NCBI GenBank assembly: GCA_914767715.1
Contig: OU612069.1
Location: forward strand, 18,039,387-18,103,386
Reading direction: 5' to 3'
Length of the DNA: 64,000 bases
From: Membranipora membranacea
Taxonomy: Eukaryota; Bryozoa; Gymnolaemata; Cheilostomatida; Membraniporidae
Below, piece by piece: positions 44,765 to 55,430 of this stretch (position 1 is its first letter; the number at the start of each line of letters is the position of its first letter). The translations under genes were made by a program, and so were the position numbers. Under the pieces are notes generated by a model that was not told the origin of the DNA, did not search any database, and worked only from the letters and a program-made list of their open reading frames with translations.

Positions 44765-45541
44765 TTTCAGTGCAACAACGATCACCCCCATAACTCTCAT
44801 GCTTTTACTCTAAGCCAAACTGGTGCAGGATCAACAACCCTGACAAAATGTAGCTCATAAACTCATCCAATATCCTTTGCCAACACAAAATGATCTCTGA
44901 CTTGAGCGAAAAAAATTGGTGAAATGTTATCAAAGTCTTATTTTATTAAAATTTAGTTTACAAACAGTATACATGTATTATGATATCTTAATATTCATAT
45001 CAATAATGGACACATTAAACACTAGTACAAATACAGTCTTTAGTGCTTTTTATACTTCATTGGGATTTTAAAGACAGAAATTTATATGATTTATATAAAG
45101 GATAACTTTGATTTTTCTCCTGCTGTTAACCTTAATCTCTTATTTTTAGTGTAAGTATTTGTATAAATGGTTTCTCTGTGAGCAATATTTTTGTTTCTCG
45201 TGCACTACTCTTTGAAGTTTGACAGAATCATTCATACTGTCTCAGAGACCATATTGATTTTGTTTACATAGATAATTGTTTTATAACCTTATTTGAGATC
45301 TATATACTGACAACTATTATGATTCTTTGATTGATCTTCAGCTGTAGAATCTCATTACCTGAGTTTATTGATCTAGGTGCATCATATCGTTATATTGTTA
45401 ATACAAAAGTATTTATCATCAAGAGTCTGCTGATCTTTTCTCAGTCAAACAGACACCCAAAGGACTCTGGGTACACTACCAGTGGATAAATTTAGCATAT
45501 ATAATATACTTCTACACTCAAGATAAAAAGAGACCTGAAAC

Positions 45542-48500
45542 ATGAGGCTGACTAGATGTTTCGGGATTATATGTTATATAGTCCCTGTTTTTGATTTTGT
45601 TGGTGAGTAATACAAACATTATCAACATAATGAATACTAAATCTTCTGAAAATTATGTTTTCACAAATATTGTGTGACATTAACTAAAAGTTTTTCGATT
45701 TAAGGCATTTTTATGATTTTCCACTCGATGTTATTAAGGGTTAACTTGCTTATATATTTTAATTACTCTTCGGTTTTCATGTTGTTAGAACGGACCACCC
45801 TATCACCTCATTGGTATGGAATATTTAAGATTAAATATCAAAATTATTTGTTTCAATCATTAAAACTAACTATTTTGGGTTTATAAAGCTTGCACATTTC
45901 ATTTTGCTTGTGGTAGCATATTAGTCCCACTCGATGATTCTTCCTCAGATGCCAGCATAGAGCAGGAGGAAGCTTTCATCAGCAAGTATGTCGAGAATGG
46001 CCTCAGTGTTTATGATACAAGGCCAATGAAAACTCAGTTAATATGTGCTGTAATGTGTCAGAAATCTGAGAGCTGCGCTGGATTCAGCTATGAAGGGACT
46101 ATCTGTATCCTGTATCGTCCTGCGTGTTCATCGGAGACGGTTGAACAGATCATAAAGCTCAAGAGTGACACTCCTGATACGCCTGAGACTGGTATGTTCT
46201 AGTTTAAACAATATATCTGTTGCTATGAAAAAATTGAGTTAGAATAATTCCTAGGCATTTCAGGTGCTTATTAAAAAATCAATTTCCACGTTCAAGTAAA
46301 TTTTGTCATTTAACTTAAACAGGGTTAATTACATCGTAACATGCACTTTAATGTTTACCACCAGATTTTAAGCAAGATAATGCTTTGACAAGAAAGCAGT
46401 CAACATATGACGAGAGTGATCGGTGTGATGCTGAATGCTCGACAATACAGCTAATAAGTACTGAGTTTGAGGCAAACCCCTGGACTGAAATCCACTTTCA
46501 TTCTGTGTACATGGTGTGTCAGATTACTCTGCTTATAACCTCAACACAATGTAAGTGTTAGTCATAACCTCTCCATGAAAAGCACTCAAAACCAACTTTG
46601 TGTCTCAAATGACCCAAATGATTATTTAAAATTTCAGTGTAAAGATAGCTTTGCTCAATAAGATCATTAAAATTCTGTTCCGTTTACTGATTATAACAGA
46701 CATCAATCACAACAAAGTTCTATTGCCTTCTCTTTATTGTTTGATTTGTTTGATTCAATGGTACAGATGTAAAAGGTAAAGCTGTAACAAATCATAACGA
46801 AACAACTTTTGTTGATAGTAAAATACCAAATATTAAATTCAAATCAAGATACCATCATTGATAAGTAAGTAGTTAATAACTCATTTCTTGCTATCATTGT
46901 GAGACTATAACAAAGATAGATCAATACTTTGAATTAAAAATGCCAGATTTGAAAAGAAGTTCAGTTGGATGTACTGCTGCTTGAAACAAGCTATTGCCAT
47001 TGAAGATGAAATACTTTTCAAACATTTCTGTGATCAGCTGTCCACTGTAGCTTCACGACTCAAATCAAATTGCATTCAAGGCTGATGTTTAATAGAAAAA
47101 AGTAATCAGTATTATAGCACTGTTAAATCAGTGACGAGAACATATGGAGAAAACTGCAATGCAATTAATGTTCAAAAAGATATTGTAAAAGGCACTTATG
47201 CTTGGAAGGATTGTAGGTTTTTTTATGTGCGTTTGCTTGATTTCCTTCTACTTGTCATACAGACACTTCTAAGCTGTAACCAATTAGGCAACTGAGACTT
47301 CAATTTCTTAGCCAGTTTGTGTAGCAGCTGAATATAAGGCATCAATTAATTGAAATTTATGCGAGAGAAAATTACTATTTAAAGATCCTTACAATGTTTA
47401 TTTGATAATGTATTCTTTTAGATGCGCAACAACACAAATCCAACATCGGGTGTTATCTGGATAAGGAAAATCCCCGGGACCTGGATGGGTCTCACACTTA
47501 TGATGAAAAGGTTATGACTATAGAAGTCTGTGAACTTTTCTGTCTATCCGGAGGTAGGCTCCCATTATTCCATATAACACAGGTGCTCCTTGCAGAATGA
47601 CATTACTTGAATTGACTTGCGTCGTTAATCTCGTGGTCTAATCATTTTTTCATGCAAAACAGATAAATATTTCCCGAAGCTTGAACATAACAAATTGTGC
47701 CAGATGGTGTTTAAACGGAGCAGTCATCTGAACATGATATTACAGGGTTCGTTTACATGGGGCTGCAGTTTCATCAGGAGTGCTATTGCGACAATGATTT
47801 CGGTAAACACCCAATTCTTAATGAGGCTGATTGTAATAAGAAATGTAGTGGAAACTCGAGTCAGACATGCGGTGGATATCAGGCAAACTCAATTTGGAGG
47901 CTTTACAGTAAGTTTTCCAATGAGTTTTCTCAATCTATTGACAAAAAGAAGATAAGATAAGATAAGATTGAATTATTTGGTAATATAGTCCGTGACGTAT
48001 TACAATAATGGAGTAGGAATTTCCCTGTTGTTTAAAATCTTAATGCTAACCGGTATAAAGCTATTAAAATATATCAGTTCAAACTTTTGCTAAAAGGTAT
48101 TGCGATCTTGAAAATGGGTAGCAGTAATTTAGCATATTATGCTCAGCTGGCATAGTTTGTTGCTAAAATATGTATTCGCTCAACTACATAGCTGGTCACA
48201 TCGACAGAAAAATATTACGAATGAAATTAAAAAAAAGTCGATTTAATTCTTCGACAGTAGCTGAAAAATACCGTGACTCAATATTGTAAGTGAACGTAGT
48301 TGAACGTGGATTTTCAACGAATGTGAGGTGTATTTCAGGGATTTGACCAACAGCAGCCTTTCGTTAATTTCATTTTGCTATGCAAGTGATAATGGGAATA
48401 AAACACTGAAGACTATTGAACATTAGTAACCACTAAATTGGATATGCGGGGATGGCAGTTTTGTTCGAGAGCGTTAAATCCAGATATTGATCACTCTCTT

Positions 48501-49486
48501 TGTCTGCGTTGTTAAAAATACACATCTGGACAATGAAATACATGCTTCCTTTATTAGAAAATATTACTTCGAATCATGAGCCCTCTGAATATGGAGTTAT
48601 TTTCTTCCTTGGTAGGGGAATATAATTTCGAATTACAGTCTGAAAACCATTGGCTGAGCTGAGACCACATTAAGTTCTCTGATTTGACAGGAATGATGAA
48701 TTATCAGAATTCCAATTAACCAGCTAACACTGTATCAGGTCTAATTTATGGCTGTCTGATTTTCTCATTGCAATAAAACAGTGATTGTGAAATGTCTGCA
48801 ATATTCTGATGCAGCTCTGACCCCCTTCAAAATTTCACTGTTTTCACTGGGCAATCCTTACTTTTTACTTACTATCGCAAGAGACTTTGAACAGCAGTGG
48901 ATGACATTTCTATTAATAGCATCCTAGGCATCCTAAGTATGTGGGGGCAGACAAGTTTTATGATACTAGCTGTGTAGCGGTTGTGTGTGATCAAGAGAAT
49001 CTCTGAACCACATGTAAAATGTTTGTTGATGTCATGCAAATCTCAAAGCGAGCAACCTATATAATCAAACAACTCCATTGAAGGGAGAACAGGTTTTGCT
49101 CATTTTATTATTTGCATTGACTAATGAAAATCTTTTAATGACCAGGCTATCCTGAAGTTGTCTGACAATAATTTTCTCTTAATTTTTATTTATCTCGATT
49201 GTCACCATTTAAGAAGCAACCAAAGCTTTCCTGATAAATAACTTTCGTTCTGTTAACCAAAAATATTTGGTATACACTAGGAGGACCAGCAGTGAGTGTT
49301 ATTCTGGAAGGTTCCATAAAGGATTGTATGTTAAAGACCGACACGACAGAGAGATCAGGACTGCTGTATGACTACAACTGCTTGTCTGCAGGTGATACTC
49401 TTAGGATTCAATCTGAATTCTCTCCACCAAATTCTCAAGACCTGAAAATTGTACACATTATGGGATTCAGACTTCAATTCCCATAA
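45542..49486 (+). CDS. Secreted PAN-like/WSC protein with split jelly-roll-like domain, copy 1
   Basis: Exons: 45542-45602, 45949-46191, 46365-46550, 46767-46817 (optional), 47422-47553, 47746-47907, 49281-49486. All introns are phase 1; 346 residues with the 51-nt exon, 329 without. The signal peptide is MRLTRCFGIICYIVPVFDFV. Residues about 22-101 resemble a PAN/apple module (ICAVMCQKSESCAGFSYEGT). Exon 3 (about 102-163) reads like the first half of an F5/8 or F-lectin jelly roll (RKQSTYDES...NPWTEIHFHSVYMVCQITLL). Exons 5-6 form a WSC domain (GCYLDKENPRDLDG, MTIEVCELFC, MGLQFHQECYCDND, CNKKCSGNSSQTCGG). Exon 7 (GPAVSVILEG, YDYNCLSAGDTLRIQSE, IMGFRLQFP) looks like the second jelly-roll half. 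WSC and jelly-roll domains commonly bind glycans; the ligand is unknown. It converges on a GPCR gene. Confidence 0.85.
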
Positions 49487-50375
49487 CATTTCGAATGATA
49501 AGATTGCATTTCATCTCACACTGGCTTGATATGACTGAACTAAATCCTTAACCTGGAATTCCGCTCAGTTAATATCAAGCTCACATGCATGTATATCATT
49601 TCATGGAATATGAATTACGATGAGACCTATTGTTGACATTGTTTTGCATAAAGCTGCATAAATTATTATATTGTTTTGCGAGCTCATAGATACTAACACA
49701 ATTATTATCTCATGATCTATTCAAGCTTGCGTGCAGAATTTGCTCGACTTTACTCGAAACCCGTGTGTGATATTAAATTGTTAAGCGTGGACCAATTATA
49801 AATCACCAATCAATATCATAATTTGTTCATGAAACCTTATTTCTTAGGATTGTCTTACTCACAGGTATCAACAACTATATTAAATGATGAAACTTGCAAA
49901 TGACTAAAAATAAGTCTTTTTCACGTGATTTCATCATTATCTAACTCTTATTTTACCTCAAGGTAAATAATTGGTGTAGAACTCGAGCTTTATACACAGC
50001 TCTTACTTAGTTTTATTGCCAAGTGACAATGGTCACTTTTCAACATTGTGCCGATAGGCTTTGGCGTTTTTTGCGAGCCGATGGCAACCCCAAAAACGCC
50101 AAAGGCTATCGGCACAATCTTTCGTGGTATATGCTACCTTCATAGCAATTTGAGACCAACTGTTAGTCCACCTACCAGTGTATACACCAACTTCCTTTTA
50201 ACTGAATGTGTTATCAGTTAGGAGATGTTCACGCTATCAATAAACTTTCACAAATAAGCTGTCATATATATATATAATTTCTGTATACTATTTTAATACT
50301 GGCTCACAAGCGAAGACAAGTTCAACTTATTGCATCGCCTATAGGATAGCACAAAGGCTGACTACAAGTAAGTTG
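49487..50375. other. Spacer between convergent WSC and GPCR genes, copy 1
   Basis: This contains the two 3' ends and a stable hairpin at 50045-50118 (listed separately). There is an AT dinucleotide run near 50.27 kb. No gene is seen. Confidence 0.5.
50045..50118. repeat. 28-bp-arm hairpin between convergent genes, copy 1
   Basis: Left arm ATTGTGCCGATAGGCTTTGG... (50045-50073) pairs with ...CCAAAGGCTATCGGCACAAT (50091-50118), one mismatch, with a loop of about 17 nt. The arm is GC-richer than the flanks. It is present at the same place in copy 2, as expected from the duplication. Confidence 0.85.
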
Positions 50376-51263
50376 TTAGTTGCTGTCCAGTATTCGGTGT
50401 AACGTTTGTCTGATTGACCTGATCTTCTTCTTCCGAATTATTGAGACGAAAGCTGCTCTGAAACTTGCAATAGTTATTACATAGACAAACAAATTAATAC
50501 CACCGCATAATCCAAGGAACTCACTGCTGATGAATGTAAACCACAAGTTTTGGTAATCCGGTACAAATATCTCCATCATAAATCTTACTGTGGTAGGTAG
50601 CCATGAAACGTAATTCATGAGTTTTGTCGCTACAACTGTTCTGATTGAGGTTATGAGTCTCTCTTTTGACAACCCTCTAAGTTTCGCTACACTGTTCAGT
50701 ATGAAGGCATTGGTAATGGAATAAATCAACAGCGGTATAGCGATACAAAATATAATCGTAAGAAGAACTCCAATCTTCGAACTATCTTTGCCGCTCAGAG
50801 CACATTTCCGAATGAAAGGATCAAACTTAAATTCAGTCCAGTTCAAAAACACTGAAAATATGTTGAAAGAAACAGAAAGCAAATTGCAGGCTGCAATTAT
50901 GCCAATAATTAGGCGTTTCGACAACCTGTTTTTTACAAAAGCGCGATAATTGAGTGGGTAAGCGACGGACACCCATCGATCAATGTACATTGCACTATGA
51001 ACGGTGGCCTTTATCTCCATAAAAGATCCCATAACTATCCCAAGAAGAGTACACCATCCGTCGTGTATCCATAACTCCCCTTTTATTATTGCCACAAGTC
51101 CAGCAGTAAATGGCACCAACAAAGTTAAGTCTGGCACCACAAGGCTGAACATGTAGTAATGTTGCATTTGCAGATTCCTCAGTTTCCTAAATGTAGTAAT
51201 GACTAGCGTGTTAGTTATAAGAATATCGATATACACTGCCAGACATACTAATGCTAGTCCAGT
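50376..51263 (-). pseudogene. Class A GPCR, paralogue 3, with a 5' frameshifting deletion
   Basis: From about 51,250 down to 50376 the minus strand encodes a receptor like paralogues 1 and 2: AVYIDILITNTLVITTF (TM1), SLVVPDLTLLVP (TM2; Pro replaces Ala/Ser before Asp), DGWCTLLG, YIDRWVSVAYPL, VAKLRGLSKERLITSIR, NYVSWLPTTVR and GINLFVYVIT in TM7. The leader and start CTTGAGAGATGG plus the first codons (MEDW, ATG at 51261-51263) are conserved with paralogue 2. About 29 bp coding the next ten residues are then missing, so that ATG leads out of frame after four residues. No other in-frame ATG exists before TM1; the next, in the first intracellular loop, would lose TM1. The rest is intact, so the loss is recent or starts elsewhere. 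Confidence 0.75.
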
Positions 51264-53049
51264 CTTCCATCTCTCAAGGTTGGTGTTGATATATTGATAT
51301 TCTGAATTACAAACAAGAAGTAGTTACATCCTTGAATATGATTGAGTAACATGCCTGTGTTCACATAAATACAAAGCAACGTTTTAAACTATGGGTAGTA
51401 TTTGTGTGTCTCTGATTGGCCATAAATACAGCTACATTATTCCTAACTAGTGAGATGAATACTAAGTGGTAATTTAGATGTAGTTGGGACAAATCAATCC
51501 AGAGGCATAACTCAGGCTGATATAATATATCAGCCTGAGTTATGCCCCTGGGATATTATATTATTTCTATAACAGCAGTGGGTTGCATCAGCCATGATTT
51601 ACATAATTTGATCGCACAATACATACAAAGTTTACACTTGTCAGGACACTGAGTATGATTCACTTTGTCAGCTAGTTCTGTAATAGCTACGCAATGTTCT
51701 TCTGGTTCAGAATTAACACCCTGCGCCTTAATTATGTAATCAAATGATATAGTCTGTACAACAAACTACAAAAGAATTTGGGATACGGCTGCATATTAGG
51801 CTTGTAAAGTAGATACCCCACGTTAAGAGCGCACAAGAGAACAAACCGTGGGAACAATTCGTGATTTTATACATGATTTTTACCAAGAAGTGACAGGAAT
51901 TTGGTCAAGGTTGGCTGAGGTTAACAGTTGTGACCAACTGATTATATAACTTCCAACAAACATGATTTTCACTCGTAAATTATATGTATTGCCTCTTTGT
52001 TAATTTTTTGCTTGACTACTTTTGATGAGCCATGACCTCGGTGAGAAATATTGCGACCATAATCAGTTAATTCCTGTGGATTACTAGTCCTTATCCTTCA
52101 AATGAGCTTAGGCTTGGATTATAGGTGTCATGACATAAATATCAATCATATAACATGATTTTGCTGTCACATGATCTCAAGCTGGCCACCACCAACAGAA
52201 AGTGGCCGCCCATTGATATGTCTGACCATGTACCACTCAGGATATCTTTGCCCAAAGCTAAAACTTAAGAGATCATAGAGCCAGCATGGGCTTTGCATAT
52301 TTAATTCCGATCGCCAACCTGATTTGGATGAATGCGTAAAGGCTAACCTTGCCAGTCGAAAAGTCTGTTGAAAACAAGGGCACCAGCCAGGCATTGAAAT
52401 ATATTTGATTTAATATGCTATGATTTTATTTAGTACTAACTATCTAACTAAAACTTACAGAGTGACTAAAATTTAATGTATTGGTGGTGAAAAAAAATAA
52501 GTGCGATTGGTTTTGACCATTAGCAAACATGATGTCTCAAGGTGTAAGAGGGAAGGGTGTAAGGTTGCCTAGAATAGTTACAGTCGTAGCATTTATTTGT
52601 GATAATTAAGGATTATCATAACAGACCAAACACAGTCTGGGAATTGAATGAATGAATAGAATGTGATGTCCTCAGTATTTAATATAGATGACAGTCGAAG
52701 ACTGAAATTCCCCACATTACGACTTAATCTAATCTGAAGCCACATGACCTCAATATACAATATGGTTGGTTGTATTACTTTATATTTGCTCGCCTATATT
52801 CACCATTTCTAGTTGTGTTGGGTTGAATCTATAATATGATCATCATAAGGTCATCAAAACTATAACAACTGAATATAGAACTTCATTTTAATCTGATTTT
52901 GCTTCAAGAGCTTGAATAAATTACGGTTAAACTAAAACAAAGTGTCAAAGAAATCGATGAGGTCAAGGGATATTTGGCACTGCATCAGTGGTGGCTCAGG
53001 CAAGCATATACTGTGTACCAGCAATTCTCTGGAGTGAAAGCGAAGGGCA
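51264..53049. other. Intergenic DNA, no supported gene
   Basis: This begins with the GPCR upstream region. A GTATTTATG on the minus strand near 51.36-51.37 kb resembles the TATA element of paralogue 2. A short perfect hairpin lies at 51504-51546. The rest is AT-rich and has no recognisable gene. Confidence 0.45.
51504..51546. repeat. Perfect 20-bp-arm hairpin
   Basis: GGCATAACTCAGGCTGATAT (51504-51523) is the exact reverse complement of 51527-51546, with a 3-nt AAT loop. It lies about 240 bp upstream of the paralogue 3 start and may be the remnant of a small foldback element. Confidence 0.85.
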
Positions 53050-53235
53050 GGATGAGAGCAAATGGCTCTTTTCAGTTGCTTAGAGCACCGTTCCTTTAGC
53101 ATGCAAGTGTTGAAGGTTGTGGGTTTGAGTTCCACTGCAGTCGTCCAACTACTGGGGTTTATCCGGATGTGCTCCAACCTGCCTGAAAAAATTGTTCAGA
53201 TATTGCGGCCTAGCCCCTAAGGCAACTTAAAATTT
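53050..53235 (+). mobile_element. tRNA-derived SINE, diverged
   Basis: This is a degraded tRNA-like head (GCACCGTTCCTTTAGCATGC, then GTGGGTTTGAGTTCCACTGC as a decayed B box), followed by the body blocks CAACTACTGGGGTT, GGATGTGCTCCAACCTGCCT, CAGATATTGCGGCCTAGCCC and CTAAGGCAACTTAA. It is the same family as the element at 10.8 kb. Confidence 0.7.
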
Positions 53236-55199
53236 GTTTTCCAGTAATCATGCTGATCTAACCATCAAATCCGAACACTCGATTCGGGAGTAAAAACATT
53301 TTCACTACTTTGCAACAAATGAGCAAATAACATCAACCTATATTTCAAATTTTATATTCAAATTAAAATTCCGTTATCAATTTGTAAGCAGTTAATATCC
53401 AATAGGCGACTTACCAGGCCTTTGAAAATAATCAATTTCGATCAAGTTTTCTTCCCTTGGAAAAGGGACAGTGGTATTGAGCACATCATTAGTGATGAAG
53501 AATACATGGAATAACTCCTATTCTAAGAAAGCTAAAATTGATAGTCAACGGACAGATCCCTAAAAAGTGGCTCTGTTAAGGCGTTTCGTGATATTGGAAG
53601 GACCAAAGCACCACTATATATCAAATCGAAGCTAAGACTCTAGGGAATAAGAATATTTTGGTAGTAAAAAATTTAAATTGTCGGGCGCACCTGAATCAGA
53701 GGGTTAAAGAGAGGAAAACTTCAAATTTGTCAAAAATATACCTATTTGCATTACACATCACAGAGAGTGTTCCTATCACAATGAATTTGGTTTACATAGT
53801 TATTTTAGATTAAAACATAGTGAGTGACATAAGAATAGTTTCTTGGATTTTTATGCTGCCGGATATTTCGAGGGCACCAAAAACTTAGCGTGATTTGGTT
53901 ATACTGTAGACAAGACTTTTTTTTCGTTTTTCAGATTCACTCAAAAAATGTACAGAGGCTAGATTCACATGCTTGCTTCACTTTCTGAAAGTCTCAAAAC
54001 TAAAACTTAAACATTTTTTATGCTATGGTCATTTCAAATATGAAGAATTCATTCGGAGTTGTCCCGACAGCGAATTACAAATGCATTTTCACTTGCCGAT
54101 CTTTGAATATAATTAATTTTCCAAATGTATATTTAGAATAAATTACTTGCTGCCACCCTTCTTAACATGGTTGAGCATAATTTTGTCTCTGCTTAACTTT
54201 AAATATGTTATTATTAATTTCCTTCACTATTCAATGAATGATGATTATTGGAACAATTTTTTGAAGATTAAGATTATTGTCTGATGTCACCTTGTTTCTA
54301 ATTAAAAAAAATTGTGTATAAGAAAGTATAGTAACCTACTGTCATTATAAGAGCTTCAAAAGGTAAAACAACATTTGTGATTGGACAAGGCAGTCCTACA
54401 TCAAAATTCAAAATCCCAAAAGAATAGTCTTTGGAGTAGCACCGCTGAGATATGACCAAATTATTCTTGTATCGATGTTCATTGAATTGTCTTGAAAATT
54501 AAAATGCACAAGGATCCCCAAGGCCAGCAGTTTAGTAACAACTTGATAGAGCACTGTCCCAAAAGGCCACTGAGCTACATTAAGAAATGCTACAAATATT
54601 ACACAAGCAAGCAAACCGTCTCCAGGTTTGCTGACACAGCAATCTCTTACATAGGGTATGAAACGAATGAAATGCAAGAAATGCGTCTTTGGTTGTCAGC
54701 CTTAACTTTTTGAGAGGCCAAGTGTATATTCTTCGTTGTCAACGAAATGAAAGTGAGTTGACAAATTTTTCAAGCGTCTATTAGTATGACTGAGGTTCAA
54801 CAGAGAAACCAGATAGACGTGCGATCGTCATTTACAAGCTCAGTCTGATCAGGATCATCTAGCTATTCAGGCAAAATACAACAACAGCTGCCAGTAATAC
54901 ATAACGACAAGAGTCTCACACCAGACTGCCTAGATCAGATAGTATTTCATATGTCAAGTAACCTATTCCTAAACTAGTTATTATATGGCAGTAAGATCTC
55001 ACTAGAGCCAGGTATTCAAAAAGCAAGCAATTTATAATCAAGTTTCTCCAGTGAACCATCAACACCCCTATCCTGTAGGTGAACATATTCTAATACATGC
55101 CTCAAAGATTTGGTATGTTTGTTTTCAACTTTATTAACAAATTAAAAATTTTGAATTAGAATGTATTTGGGTGCGGCAGAGATAAGGCCAACATGCGCA
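53236..55199. other. Intergenic DNA, no supported gene
   Basis: AT-rich DNA. Open frames at 54408-54677 and 54492-54713 overlap on opposite strands and show no domain. Confidence 0.4.
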
Positions 55200-55430
55200 A
55201 TCAGCGGGTTAAGGTTTTTTGTTTTTTGAGGTACCAGTCCATACACCATATGAGATGTGGCAAAAATACGTGATGAAAAAAGTCAGCACCTCAAGACAGG
55301 AAGTAGCACCTGAGTGCCAAAGGTGGCCTGAGTCTTTTTGTATTCCAGGTTGTTGGACAGTTTGTTCCACAGGGCCGACATTTGATAGGAGGCACACGGG
55401 TGTTGGTTTGCTAATGAAGTTAGATTAAAT
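55200..55430 (-). pseudogene. Probable LINE reverse transcriptase C-terminal fragment
   Basis: One minus frame contains SYQMSALWNKLSNNLEYKKT, like the conserved F-x-x-x-A-x-x-W-N-x-L-P-x-x-L tail of CR1/Jockey RTs, followed by a stop. An overlapping frame gives FFITYFCHISYGVWTG, similar to the Y-Y-x-x-F-x-S-H-x-x-Y-G-x-x-x-W block, but in an order that is not collinear with the tail. Short, decayed and tentative. Confidence 0.4.

Larger units (their letters stand above)
44765..50803. repeat. Segmental duplication, copy 1 (matches 58037-64000)
   Basis: The sequence from TTTCAGTGCAACAACGATC onward matches 58037-64000 in the same orientation, exons, introns and intergenic DNA alike, with scattered substitutions and short indels. 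The offset falls from 13,272 to 13,197 bp. The largest visible indel is about 60 bp near 50.27-50.33 kb, absent from copy 2. The match runs off the window at 64000, so the right edge is unknown. Confidence 0.93.

Noticed and set aside
45789-45813. 25-nt candidate exon between exons 1 and 2 of the WSC gene
   Set aside because: It has an acceptor and a GT, but joining it to the 45949 acceptor makes a TGA stop. Direct splicing of exon 1 to 45949 keeps the frame.
46767-46864. Alternative last exon of the WSC gene ending at TGA
   Set aside because: Reading past 46817 reaches a stop quickly. The 51-nt form with the GTAAAA donor keeps phase 1 and the downstream WSC, so I list only that, as optional.
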